Virus record (IMG/VR): IMGVR_UViG_3300020187_000021
Coordinates: 1 to 64,000 of that record
Length of the DNA: 64,000 bases
Origin: a virus
Strand: one strand, 5' to 3'
The notes under the pieces are model-generated. The model was not told the origin of the DNA and made no database searches. It saw only the letters and a program-made list of their open reading frames with translations. Both the position numbers and the translations under genes were made by a program. How positions within the stretch are numbered: the stretch's first letter is position 1; the number at the start of each line of letters is the position of its first letter. Of the stretch, positions 43,214 to 51,994 are shown one piece after another.

Positions 43214-45456
43214 TAGTTTTGGTCATATTCTGGTGTTACCCAATAGTTAGTACCGTCAAACTCTACATGATATTCATGTGTCCAATCACTATTGTTAGGA
43301 GCAATTAAAGCTGTAGCACTTCTTACTTTTGTTGTAGCTGCTAAATTTATTGTAGGAGAAAAAGCTGTAGTAGCCGTAGTTAATCTTATAGTATACTTAG
43401 TACCTTTAACTCCATTAGTAAATGTTAAGTTTCCACTAAAAGCTTCGTCCATATTTACTTCAATAACTTTATGAGCAAGATTAGCACCACTTAAATCAAA
43501 TGTTGTGTGACTACTTACTACAAATGTGCTTAGTACAGCAGATGCTACAACACTAGTAGGATTACTAGAAGGTAAAGGTATATTAACCCAAGCAGAACCA
43601 TTCCATTGAATAATATCTCCAGTAGTAGCTGCTGTAATAGTTGCATCTCCAATATCATTTATAGTGTTGATAGTAGGTATTGCATCAGGTATCCAATTTA
43701 TACCATCCCATTTTAAAAATTCTCCAGAAACTGCACCACTAGTATCTACATCTGTTAAATCACTAATTTCAGTAATAGTAAAAGGAACAGGACTTGGCAA
43801 CCATTTTCCAGTACTAGAATTATATAATAATATTTGACCATTTCCAGGAGGAGTAGATAAATCTACATCACTATGACTGTCAATAGTACCATTAGCCTCT
43901 ACTATTGCCGCAGGTATCCAATTGCTACCATTCCATTTAAGAAATTCCCCTGTAGTTGGTGCAGAAGTAGTAGTGTCTACATCGCTGTGTTCGTCAACAC
44001 TTCCGCTAGCTTCTATTATTGCAGCAGGTACCCAATTAGTTCCGTCCCACTTAAGAAATTCACCAACGCTAGGTACAGCAGAAGTAGTGTCAACATCTCC
44101 TATATCATCTATAGCATTTATAGTAGGTATTATAGCAGGAACCCAGTTACTACCGTCCCATTTAAGAAATTCTCCAGTATTAGGAGTTGTAGTTGTAGTA
44201 TCTACATCTGATAAATCATCTATGTCTGTTACACTAAATCCACCGCCTATTACAAATTCAGTACCGTTCCATACTAAAATATTTCCTACTCCTATGCCAG
44301 AAACATCTACATCTGCAATATCATTAATACCATATATTCCTAATCCTATTACTTCCCATACTTTTTCATTAGTAGAGGTAGCATAATCTACAGGTCTTAT
44401 TGTAGATCCTCCATTATCTGTAGAATTATTAGCAGTAAGTATATATTTGACTTCTTTATCTGTTGAAGCATCTACATAAGTTACAATAGTTCCTATATCT
44501 AAATTGGCAGAAAATACTTGTCTTAGTTCAGGTATGTTTGTTATAGCTGCTCCACTTCCATCTAAGTCTGGAAAGTCGGATACTTTAATTGCTGTATCTT
44601 TATTTCTAGTATGTATTTTAGTTTTTTCAGCATCTTCTATTAAAGAGTATCCTGTGATTTTGTCTACCTTATTAGATAATGCTGCAGATAAAGTGGCGAC
44701 ATCTGAACTGTTAGCATTTGTATCTGCTATAATTACATTTAACTCTGTTTGTATTTTATCTGCTGACCATAATTCATTAGTATTAGTAAGTCCTGCTAAA
44801 TCATTAATAGGAGCATGTTGATTAATATCATTAATATGAGTATTAATTAAACTGGCAGTTATATTCAATCCAGAAGCATCTAGAGCTGTATCTTCGTTTT
44901 TTTGATGTCTGGCTGCAGTATTTGAAGCTACATCTGATGGATTAATACCATTTGCTCCTAATATTCTAGTCCAAGTAGAACCATCGTATATATAAGAAGC
45001 TCCACCACTAGGTACTGCTGCATCTGCAGAAGCATCTGTAACATGAGTTACATCTCCATTAACCATTCCAGTTAAAGCATCTCTTGCTGCAATATCAGCT
45101 ACAGTTTGTATATTGTTAATAACTAGAGTACTTCCACCAAATGAAAGTTCTTCCCAATCAGTAATTGTAGTTCCTGCAGTTCCTGGTTTAAGCTTATAGT
45201 ATTTATCTCTAAGAGTGGTTCCATCATTCTCATAATGAACATAAGCCATCATACCATCTTGCTTTCTAGAAGGCATTATACCATCCCAATCTGTATCAGT
45301 TAAGTCTCCAATATGCTTAATATAGTGAAGTCCTCCTTTAATCTCTTTAGAGTCTAATAAAGATACATTATTACCATAAGAAGCAACTTGTAAAGATTGA
45401 AGTAAATTAATTTGACCTGAAGGTTTAGCTCCAGTAGTTTTGTTTGGATATGCCAT
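43213..45456 (-). CDS. long tail-fibre protein with 'GEFLKWDG' repeats, 747 aa
   Basis: The N-terminal half has features of phage fibre shafts: an early LTDTDWDGIMPSRKQDGMMA segment, a Trp-containing beta domain (SYIYDGSTWTRILG) and helical coiled regions (SDVATLSAALSNKVDKI). The C-terminal half is a tandem array of about 35-residue units of the form D-hydrophobic-x-DVDTTxxxPxxGEFLKWDGSNWVPA, about seven copies, in which G-N-W-V-P closes each unit. Comparable 'FLkwdGt.W.p' repeats are common in fibres of marine and gut phages. The end carries SNPTSVVASAVLSTF and a beta-barrel-like tail. It is coupled by TAATG on both sides. The likely function is a trimeric fibre shaft for host attachment. 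Confidence 0.85.
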   Translation of the reverse strand: MAYPNKTTGAKPSGQINLLQSLQVASYGNNVSLLDSKEIKGGLHYIKHIGDLTDTDWDGIMPSRKQDGMMAYVHYENDGTTLRDKYYKLKPGTAGTTITDWEELSFGGSTLVINNIQTVADIAARDALTGMVNGDVTHVTDASADAAVPSGGASYIYDGSTWTRILGANGINPSDVASNTAARHQKNEDTALDASGLNITASLINTHINDINQHAPINDLAGLTNTNELWSADKIQTELNVIIADTNANSSDVATLSAALSNKVDKITGYSLIEDAEKTKIHTRNKDTAIKVSDFPDLDGSGAAITNIPELRQVFSANLDIGTIVTYVDASTDKEVKYILTANNSTDNGGSTIRPVDYATSTNEKVWEVIGLGIYGINDIADVDVSGIGVGNILVWNGTEFVIGGGFSVTDIDDLSDVDTTTTTPNTGEFLKWDGSNWVPAIIPTINAIDDIGDVDTTSAVPSVGEFLKWDGTNWVPAAIIEASGSVDEHSDVDTTTSAPTTGEFLKWNGSNWIPAAIVEANGTIDSHSDVDLSTPPGNGQILLYNSSTGKWLPSPVPFTITEISDLTDVDTSGAVSGEFLKWDGINWIPDAIPTINTINDIGDATITAATTGDIIQWNGSAWVNIPLPSSNPTSVVASAVLSTFVVSSHTTFDLSGANLAHKVIEVNMDEAFSGNLTFTNGVKGTKYTIRLTTATTAFSPTINLAATTKVRSATALIAPNNSDWTHEYHVEFDGTNYWVTPEYDQN
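43577..44327 (-). repeat. tandem coding repeat of about 100-110 bp in the fibre gene
   Basis: Seven diverged units share codons for DVDT...GEFLKWDGSNW. Four central copies (about 43.9-44.25 kb) and one at about 43.7 kb keep near-identical stretches such as CATTT(A/T)AA(A/G)AATTC on the + strand; the outer two have drifted. The array could support length change by recombination between copies. Confidence 0.8.
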
Positions 45457-47018
45457 TATTTAAAGTTTATTTCTATGCTTCCGTTAATAGCTAATGGAGC
45501 ACTAGTTCCACTAAGTCTAGTTATTCTATATGTAGTAGTAGTTCCATTATTATTATAACTGAATGTAGAACTTACTGTAGTATAATTATTTCCAGGAAAT
45601 GTAGCATTATCAAATACTTGAGTTCCGTAAGCGTCTGGATGTACTGTATATATATGTACAGCACCTGTTCCTGGTTCTGTGAATGTTACTTTGCCTGTTT
45701 TCTTGGCAGACCTAAGTTCATGATATACTTGATTAGGAACATTAGCATTTCCTTTAGCAGTATTTAAAAAATTCTGCAATGCGACAGTGTTTCCAGGATC
45801 TGTAAAATCTGTAGTACTATCTGCCATAAAATAATATACTCTATACATAGTTTGAACATAAGTGTAAACTGTTGGACTTACTAAAGCATTGCCTGAACCT
45901 GAAGAAGTGACTTCATATATCCTCCCTTCAGAAACTTTAGTTATACCATTTCCAGGTACTCCGCTATAAGCTGAAGTAAATGTAGGAGCTGTTGTACTAG
46001 TTGCACCAAAAGATCCTGTCTGAGTTTCTTTCTTTTCCCAAGTAGTAGCAGGTGTAATATTAGCTAATTCTGTAAATGTGGTAGTAATTAAAGTACTTGA
46101 AGCAGCTGTTGTAATATTATTTCCTGTTTCTACAGTAGAAGTTAATTTAAGAGCCGTAGAGCCATTAAATCTAATTGTAGGTGCTGTGTATATCAAAGCA
46201 AGTAATTTGCTATGCTGACTAGCGTCAAAATGATAATATTCGTTAGTATTTCCTCCTTGTAAGGTAGTAAGAAGATTATGATCTGTAGTTCCACCGCCAC
46301 CAGTTCCTGCTGCAGTAATTTCTTGAGCTATATAATCTACTAAAGCATTTAATGAAGGATACATAGATGTAGAAGTCTTATTAGCATTTACATCAGTTAA
46401 AGTTTGAACTTTATTTGTAAGATCTTCTTTTCCATTGATTAATGCTTGTGCTGCTGCATCTAAGTCTGCAATTGTATGAATATGAACATCAGGAGGAAAA
46501 GTAGCTGGTTTATTTGCTAAAGTATTCCAATCTCCTGCATTTCCTGATTGAACTAACCTTCTCCAGTTAGTTCCATCAAATATAATCCAGTCTCCTACTA
46601 TAAAAGTTTCTCCGTTAGCTACTGCTATATTAGGGTCGCTAACTGTTCCTGCAGTTCCGCATATATAAAAGTCTCCGTCAGTTCCTGAATTGTCATTTAG
46701 TATTGGACCAGTGTTAGCTGAAGCATTCCATACAGTTCCTTTTATAGTTACTCCTCCAGAGACTCCTACAGTTAAGATAGTCCAATCTGAAGGAGTAGTC
46801 ACATCTGTACTAGGATTAGTAGTTAATTCATAAAAGCTTTGATTGTCTGCTGTATAGACTACCATATTATCTGTTCTAACAGGTAAAGGTAATCCACTGT
46901 TTAATGTTGCCATATTAGCAAAAGAAGAGAATCCTCCTTTTACTGTAAGAATATCCATTAAAGAATAAGTGTCGCTAGAAGCGTTTCTTTCAAAATTTGA
47001 TGTTATTTTAATTCCCAT
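45456..47018 (-). CDS. tail-fibre-like protein, 520 aa
   Basis: A beta-rich fibre-type protein. The N-terminus MGIKITSNFERNASSDTYSL, with FANMATLNSGLPLPVRTDNM and FYELTTNPSTD, resembles fibre attachment domains. The centre has FIVGDWIIFDGTNWRRLVQSG (single-copy version of the 'dGtnW' fibre unit), a helical PDVHIHTIADLDAAAQALINGK stretch typical of fibre shafts, and a Gly-rich hinge (AAGTGGGGTTDH). The C-terminal domain is Thr/Asn-rich (VSSTFSYNNNGTTTTYRITRLSG) and could be the binding tip. It is coupled to both neighbours by TAATG. It probably assembles with the two neighbouring fibre proteins. Confidence 0.78.
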   Translation of the reverse strand: MGIKITSNFERNASSDTYSLMDILTVKGGFSSFANMATLNSGLPLPVRTDNMVVYTADNQSFYELTTNPSTDVTTPSDWTILTVGVSGGVTIKGTVWNASANTGPILNDNSGTDGDFYICGTAGTVSDPNIAVANGETFIVGDWIIFDGTNWRRLVQSGNAGDWNTLANKPATFPPDVHIHTIADLDAAAQALINGKEDLTNKVQTLTDVNANKTSTSMYPSLNALVDYIAQEITAAGTGGGGTTDHNLLTTLQGGNTNEYYHFDASQHSKLLALIYTAPTIRFNGSTALKLTSTVETGNNITTAASSTLITTTFTELANITPATTWEKKETQTGSFGATSTTAPTFTSAYSGVPGNGITKVSEGRIYEVTSSGSGNALVSPTVYTYVQTMYRVYYFMADSTTDFTDPGNTVALQNFLNTAKGNANVPNQVYHELRSAKKTGKVTFTEPGTGAVHIYTVHPDAYGTQVFDNATFPGNNYTTVSSTFSYNNNGTTTTYRITRLSGTSAPLAINGSIEINFK

Positions 47019-48214
47019 TAGTTAGATATTATACAGGTGCTTGCTCCACTAGAAGCATTTTGACTTCTAAATACTTTATAAGTAACATTAATTCCTGTTG
47101 CTGTGTTTATAACTATATCTGTTTGTCCAGATAAATTTTGATACATGTCAAAGCTATTAGCTATACTAGATAAAGTAGAATTTCTAATATCGTTTGGCAT
47201 TTGAACTCCTGTAGGTATCAGTAAATAACTGTATTCAGAACCTGAAGGATTAAAAGTTAATCGACTTCCTACTATGTCATTACCAGTAGAGTTAGTCATA
47301 TTTTTAGTTAAGTCATTTTGACTAGCTGTTAAAGCTGCAGCTTGACCAGTATTTATTACTGGGCTTGCGTGAGTACCCCATATAACTCTTCCATAAAATC
47401 CCATAACATAATTTCTACTAAATGTAGTGTTTTTAGTGTTTAGTCCTGTTACTGTAAAACCTACAGTATCTCCAGGAGTACTTGAAGTTATGACGCTATT
47501 AAAACTAACTGCTTGACTAGTAGTAGTTTTAGGTACGCCAAAAGTTGCTGGTAAATAAGTTCCTATATAATTAGATAGTGCTATAGCATTAGAAGCAGTA
47601 CTTATATTTCCTGAGTTATTGTATCCCCAAGTAAATGTTTGATTTTGACCTATGCTTGCTCCTATTTCTTGAACAGTACTTATTCCATTTAAAGTAAAAC
47701 TAGAGAATGAAGGTAAGGAATAAGGAAAAAACATATTTTCAAATATTTCTTGATAGGTTAATCCGTTTATATTAGTTACTCCAGATTTAATATCTCCAAA
47801 TGTGTTTCTAACAGTAGTTTCTCCTACAGGATTCGTAAAAGTTACACTGTTATCAATGTATACTTTTATCGAACCTTGAGTGGCTGCTTGGGTTCTCGAC
47901 GCTGCTGACATAGTATCATCATCTAAAAGAGTAAATCCTCCAGACGCTAATTGTGATGCTATATAAGCTTTAGTTGATTGTTGAGTTGGTGCTTTAGAAT
48001 TAGAGTCAGAAGCAAAATCATCTTCATCTAATAGTATGTTAGTGCCTGAATTAACAAGCTCCATAAACTTTTCTATAGTTATGGACTTAGGATCATACTT
48101 TTTACCATCTGTATTAGAAGTACTTCTTTTACCTATGATTACTAAATCAAGGGTTTCTGCTTTAGTTATTTCTTTTAAAGCTTCTATATTAGATATTATT
48201 CTAGTTCCTGACAT
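47018..48214 (-). CDS. tail-fibre-like protein, 398 aa
   Basis: The N-terminal 60 residues (MSGTRIISNIEALKEITKA) may be a helical attachment domain. They are followed by two similar coiled elements: ILLDEDDFASDSNSKAPTQQSTKAYI and LLDDDTMSAASRTQAATQGSIKVYI, a repeat known from fibres that use 'DDD.M..aS...Ps..SvkayvD'. The C-terminal 260 residues are Thr/Ser/Asn-rich beta structure (FPYSLPSFSSFTLNG onward), resembling immunoglobulin-like or carbohydrate-binding tips. The gene starts at a TAATG junction with the DP-repeat gene and ends in another. A structural, host-recognition role is likely. Confidence 0.78.
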   Translation of the reverse strand: MSGTRIISNIEALKEITKAETLDLVIIGKRSTSNTDGKKYDPKSITIEKFMELVNSGTNILLDEDDFASDSNSKAPTQQSTKAYIASQLASGGFTLLDDDTMSAASRTQAATQGSIKVYIDNSVTFTNPVGETTVRNTFGDIKSGVTNINGLTYQEIFENMFFPYSLPSFSSFTLNGISTVQEIGASIGQNQTFTWGYNNSGNISTASNAIALSNYIGTYLPATFGVPKTTTSQAVSFNSVITSSTPGDTVGFTVTGLNTKNTTFSRNYVMGFYGRVIWGTHASPVINTGQAAALTASQNDLTKNMTNSTGNDIVGSRLTFNPSGSEYSYLLIPTGVQMPNDIRNSTLSSIANSFDMYQNLSGQTDIVINTATGINVTYKVFRSQNASSGASTCIISN

Positions 48215-48951
48215 TAGTATTTTTTAATTGTGTAGTATGCGTAATCTACTAGTTTAAGTAATTCAGTATCTTTTAAGCAATAATGATCAAAAGTACTGTC
48301 TAATTCTTTATTGAGTTCTTCTAATCTAGAATTATGTCTAGAAAGTATATCTATTATGTAACTTAATTGTATAAAGTCTTTATTTTTGTTTTCGCAGAAT
48401 TTACCATAATGATATCCTTTACTTATTTTTTCTCCTAAAGAAGCATGCTTACATTGCAAATCTAATACATAAGTTTTAAATTTACTAACAAAATTTTCAA
48501 TAATTTCGACTGGAGGATCTGGATCTGGATCTGGATCTGGATCTGGATCTGGGTCTGGGTCTGGATCTGGGGCTGCTCCTCCATAAAATATTACATTAAA
48601 GTCTGTTTTTTCCCAATCATCTAAGCCATCTTGAACAGTGTAAGTAGGTCCATTGCTTCCTGTTAAAGGAAGATATAATCCTAAATTAGAAATACTGTCT
48701 GCAGCATCGTGATCATTTGCAGTGCCAGAAAAAGTTACAAGTATTTCTTTAGTTACATTGCTTCCAGCACTCGCTGCTAATGTCCAACCTAAAGGAACAT
48801 TAGTTGCATATAAATTACTAGCTGCTTTAGAAGCGTTAAATGTGGCTGATCCGTTAATACTTATGGTTATATTTCTAGTAAAGTCAACAACTCCTGGAGC
48901 ATTTATATTTTCGTAAAAAGTATCCGAACTTGTGGTAATAGTAGATGCCAT
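48214..48951 (-). CDS. structural protein with beta-domain, Asp-Pro repeat linker and helical tail, 245 aa
   Basis: Three parts are visible. Residues 1-125 form a beta-sandwich-like domain (VDFTRNITISINGSATFNAS; ILVTFSGTANDHDAADSISN). Residues about 126-146 are a perfect alternating Asp-Pro run of nine or ten units encoded by a hexanucleotide tandem repeat. Residues about 150-245 are helical with two or three cysteines (LQCKHASLGEKISKGYHYGKFCENKNKD). The (DP)n run should act as a stiff, acidic spacer. The gene belongs to the fibre module and may encode a fibre or capsid decoration with a projecting domain. Repeat slippage would change linker length without frameshift. Confidence 0.75.
   Translation of the reverse strand: MASTITTSSDTFYENINAPGVVDFTRNITISINGSATFNASKAASNLYATNVPLGWTLAASAGSNVTKEILVTFSGTANDHDAADSISNLGLYLPLTGSNGPTYTVQDGLDDWEKTDFNVIFYGGAAPDPDPDPDPDPDPDPDPDPPVEIIENFVSKFKTYVLDLQCKHASLGEKISKGYHYGKFCENKNKDFIQLSYIIDILSRHNSRLEELNKELDSTFDHYCLKDTELLKLVDYAYYTIKKY
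48515..48568 (+). repeat. hexanucleotide microsatellite (GGATCT/GGGTCT), nine units
   Basis: On the + strand there are six GGATCT, two GGGTCT and one GGATCT in direct succession, flanked by partial units. On the coding (-) strand each unit reads Asp-Pro. The repeat is much more GC-rich than its surroundings. Confidence 0.95.
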
Positions 48952-48952
48952 A

Positions 48953-50008
48953 TTATTTTCCTTCTATTATAAATGTTGCGTTTTTAATTACTAAAGTTGC
49001 TGTACTATTTGAAGCTACCTTAATGACTAAACTATCTCCATTTATTAAAGTAATTGGAAATCTCAAACTTGCTTTACCTGACTTGGCTGAACTTGAACCT
49101 GTACTTGCAAAAACAAGTAAATTAGTAATCGTAGTTCCATTTTTATATATTGTAAAAGTAAACTCTTCACTTGATCCACTTGTAAATGCTATATTAAATT
49201 CAACAATAGTTGTAACATTTTCGTTTACTGTAAGAGTTCCGTCATTAAGGCTAACTGAGTATCCGCTTGCTTCAGATGTTTCCCATTCTTCTATAGGAGT
49301 TGCTACAGTAGTTGTATTTATAGTCTTATCTGAGGATATCATTATTGCAGCATACTTATTATTTGCTGCTGTTCCTGCTGGGCCTGCTGGACCTGTTGCT
49401 CCTGTAGCTCCTGTAGGACCTTTTAAATTTGTTTCTAAAGTCCAAGCTCCTGCAGCTTTGCTATAAAGATTACCAGTTATAGTATCTATATAAGAATCTC
49501 CATCTTCACCTAAAATATCTCCAGGAGCAATTGTTCCATAAAGAATTTGTTGACTTGTTCCTGCTGCTCCTGATTCTCCATTTGCACCATTAGTTACAGT
49601 AAATGTAGAAGTAGTAGCATCTGAATAAGTTATAGTATAAGTATCAGTAGTTCCTGGAGAACCATCTCCGTCAGTAAGTTCTATTTGAGAAATTCCTACT
49701 CCATTAGTACCATCTTCTCCATTGCTGGAAGTACAAGGACACTCTAGTTCTATCCAGTTGCCTGCATGTAAATTTACATCGTTTGTAGAAGCTACTGTTG
49801 TGTTTTTAAAGGATACCCAATTAGCAGAAGCAAAAGGAGCAGTAGCAAAGTCAGCACCAGTATTAGAGGTTGCGTAACCTATATACATAAATGCAGAAGC
49901 TCCGTCAGCTCCATTAGCCCCAGTTGCACCTTTATTTAGAGTGGCAGGTAATGTAATGCTTTTACAAGCTCCATTACACGTTGCACTTTTACATGATTTA
50001 CATGTCAT
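48953..50008 (-). CDS. fibre/decoration protein with collagen-like segments, 351 aa
   Basis: The N-terminus is Cys-rich (MTCKSCKSATCNGACKSI, five Cys), which may crosslink or bind metal. It is followed by collagen-like Gly-X-Y (NKGATGANGADGASAF, about residues 26-41), a beta domain (YIGYATSNTGADF), a Gly-rich linker, the LYSKAAGAWTLETNLKGPTG element typical of fibre 'structural repeats', a second collagen-like run GPTGATGATGPAGPAGTA (about 197-214) and a C-terminal TNF/C1q-like beta sandwich (TTIVEFNIAFTSGSSEEFTF ... LVIKNATFIIEGK). Collagen-like phage proteins usually form trimeric fibres on tail or head. It heads the DP-repeat gene by one base. Confidence 0.82.
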   Translation of the reverse strand: MTCKSCKSATCNGACKSITLPATLNKGATGANGADGASAFMYIGYATSNTGADFATAPFASANWVSFKNTTVASTNDVNLHAGNWIELECPCTSSNGEDGTNGVGISQIELTDGDGSPGTTDTYTITYSDATTSTFTVTNGANGESGAAGTSQQILYGTIAPGDILGEDGDSYIDTITGNLYSKAAGAWTLETNLKGPTGATGATGPAGPAGTAANNKYAAIMISSDKTINTTTVATPIEEWETSEASGYSVSLNDGTLTVNENVTTIVEFNIAFTSGSSEEFTFTIYKNGTTITNLLVFASTGSSSAKSGKASLRFPITLINGDSLVIKVASNSTATLVIKNATFIIEGK

Positions 50009-50026
50009 AAGAAAATTTTAAATATA

Positions 50027-51346
50027 TTAAACTAAATAGTGAACAATAACGTTTCCTGTTGCTATACCATTTAAAACTAATCCAGTAATGGTACAACCTG
50101 CTGGAGCTGTTATTTCCACAAAATAAGATTTATTAGAAAGGTCTACTGGCCACCCATTTACAGCAACTATACCAGGCATATTATGAGCATTGCCAAATAT
50201 TTTAATATATTTACATCCAGCAGGGGCTGTAAACGTTACTCCTATTCCTACATTAACTGCTGAAAAAGTCCTAGCAGTGGTTTGAATAGCTACAGGAACA
50301 TTAGATTGGTTACTAGCTATAGTGACTGGTACTGATTGAGACATTGCAGCTTGTCCTAATGCAGGAGTTTTATTATCTATTGAAGTAACTTTTTGTGAAG
50401 TTGTAACTCCATTAGTTTGAATATTAGCAGTGTTTACATCCATACTTTGTGTAGCTGCTGCAATAATATTTGATTTATCACTAATATTATTATTAGTGTT
50501 AGAAACTCCTTGTAAAGTACTTTGTGTAGCAAAATCTTTATTCTCTAAAAGAGATAAAGTAGCTTGAGTAGCTAAAGTAGCTTGAGTAGTTTCTGTTGCA
50601 GCTCCACTTGGCAGTGGTAAACTTGATGCACTTACTGGCACAATTTGATCACTAGCAATGTTTACAGGCGTTGAAGCGGCTGTTAAAGCTGCTCCTTGAG
50701 CTGGTAACTTAGCATCGATACTTGTAGTGTCTCCAGCGATTGTTCCTAGGCTAGTATTGCCAGTATCTTGTTTTGCTTCAGTTGAAGCACCAGTTGGTAG
50801 TGGTAAAGCTGCAGCACTTACTGGCTGAGTTTCCGTCAAGTCTGCTTTTGCTTGAAGTTCTGTAAGTAATGACCCTAGAGCTGTAATTAACGTATCTTGT
50901 TTAGCTTCAGTAGCAGGTGCAGCAATTATTTTATTTAAAATAGAAGTTAACAAATTAATTTGAGAACTTATAGCTATTCCTTGACTTAACTCTTCTGCTA
51001 GCATTAAGTTTAATACTGCTGAAGGATCTAAATATTCTAATGGCCCTGCTGGAGTATAAGCATTTCCAGACACATCTTCGTAAGAAGTTACCCAAGGACC
51101 TGATGGTTGAGTGTACTCTCTTATTTGTTGCACTACTTTATCAGATGCTCCTGTATCTCTTACTAATAATACTTCAATATCTTGAGTATCTATTGTGTGA
51201 TTTAATAATGAAATTAGAGTGGATTCGGTAGCTAGAGTTTTTAGAGTTTTTTCACTAGATACACCTCCATCATTTCCTGTTCCACCTAATAAGTTTTCTA
51301 TTCTTCTAGAAGAATTAAGTATTTGATTTTGAGTTTCGTTTGCCAT
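50027..51346 (-). CDS. Ala/Thr-rich fibre-like structural protein, 439 aa
   Basis: The first 50 residues are helical (NETQNQILNSSRRIENLLGG). The middle 250 residues are heptad-like repeats rich in Ala, Thr, Leu and Gln (ATEAKQDTLITALGSLLTEL, ASTEAKQDTGNTSLGTIAGD, ATETTQATLATQATLSLLEN, ATQSTLQGVSN), a pattern common to phage fibre shafts in which 'a.e.kQDt.i..l..i' recurs. The final 90 residues form a beta domain (VGIGVTFTAPAGCKYIKIFG ... IATGNVIVHYLV). It is probably a trimeric coiled-coil fibre with a globular head. It follows the Cys-rich 187-residue gene by 12 bases and precedes the collagen-like gene. Confidence 0.8.
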   Translation of the reverse strand: MANETQNQILNSSRRIENLLGGTGNDGGVSSEKTLKTLATESTLISLLNHTIDTQDIEVLLVRDTGASDKVVQQIREYTQPSGPWVTSYEDVSGNAYTPAGPLEYLDPSAVLNLMLAEELSQGIAISSQINLLTSILNKIIAAPATEAKQDTLITALGSLLTELQAKADLTETQPVSAAALPLPTGASTEAKQDTGNTSLGTIAGDTTSIDAKLPAQGAALTAASTPVNIASDQIVPVSASSLPLPSGAATETTQATLATQATLSLLENKDFATQSTLQGVSNTNNNISDKSNIIAAATQSMDVNTANIQTNGVTTSQKVTSIDNKTPALGQAAMSQSVPVTIASNQSNVPVAIQTTARTFSAVNVGIGVTFTAPAGCKYIKIFGNAHNMPGIVAVNGWPVDLSNKSYFVEITAPAGCTITGLVLNGIATGNVIVHYLV

Positions 51347-51358
51347 TTTTTAAAGTTT

Positions 51359-51922
51359 TTAGTTACAATTGCATTCTTCAAATGCACATAAATTAGTTAC
51401 TGAATCAAGTAACAAGTTAGCTTGGGTTTCATTTCCACAAGCTGCAGCAGATGTTTGTGCTGCTTTGAGTAATGCTTCAGCTTCTATTGCTTTTTGCATT
51501 AAATCTCCTTTATCGCAATTACAGTGATTGTCAGCTACTCTTAACCACATTTTATCTACACAGCATCTTGCTGAACATGTAATAAATTCTGTAAGTGTGT
51601 AAGAAGTGTTTTTAGCTACAGCGTCAACTCCTACGCCTTCAGTGTAATATACTTTATATTCAAAAGTATGATAACCATCAGCTAGAACTAAGTCTGCTAT
51701 GGTATAAGTAAATTCTCCATTTATTTCTCCTGGAGCATCATCAGTAACATCGTATATTACTCCATCAATTACAAGTTCAATCTTAGTAGCATCTGAAGAT
51801 GCAGGATTTGGAGTATTCCATGCAGTAGCATTGGAATCCACATTATAAACTCCAGTAATGTCAGTTATTTTAACTTCATTACAATTGTGATAACATACAG
51901 ATATTTTTGGTTCAAAAGCCAT
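51359..51922 (-). CDS. cysteine-rich structural-type protein, 187 aa
   Basis: Residues 1-105 look like an immunoglobulin-like beta domain (KIELVIDGVIYDVTDDAPG; FTYTIADLVLADGYHTFEYK). The remaining 80 residues hold eight of the eleven cysteines (ITCSARCCVDKMW, NHCNCDKGD, AACGNE, LCAFEECNCN) with helices between, suggesting disulfides or metal sites. It starts the fibre series directly after the terminator that follows the 418-residue gene, so it is first in its transcript. In Bacteroidota phages similar 'CC...L' Cys-rich proteins sit beside fibre genes; the exact role is unknown. Confidence 0.74.
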   Translation of the reverse strand: MAFEPKISVCYHNCNEVKITDITGVYNVDSNATAWNTPNPASSDATKIELVIDGVIYDVTDDAPGEINGEFTYTIADLVLADGYHTFEYKVYYTEGVGVDAVAKNTSYTLTEFITCSARCCVDKMWLRVADNHCNCDKGDLMQKAIEAEALLKAAQTSAAACGNETQANLLLDSVTNLCAFEECNCN

Positions 51923-51950
51923 AGAGAAATAATAAATAAAGAAAAAAAGT

Positions 51951-51982
51951 AAAAAAAAGGAGGAGAATTAACCCCTCCTTTT
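51951..51982 (-). terminator. intrinsic terminator after the 418-aa structural gene
   Basis: On the - strand AAAAGGAGGGG pairs with CTCCTCCTTTT (11 pairs, one G-U) around a 6-base loop and runs into a long T stretch. It starts 13 bases after the stop at 51995 and lies before the fibre genes, so it separates an abundant structural gene from the lower-level fibre transcript. Confidence 0.88.
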
Positions 51983-51994
51983 ATGATTTATATC

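Noticed and set aside
43577-44327. Regular repeats resembling a CRISPR array
   Set aside because: The repeats are in frame, encode a diverging protein unit and have no constant-repeat/variable-spacer structure; they are fibre repeats.
43873-44386. Open frames on the + strand opposite the fibre repeat
   Set aside because: Their own repeats simply mirror the fibre repeat on the coding strand; there is no start context or operon partner.
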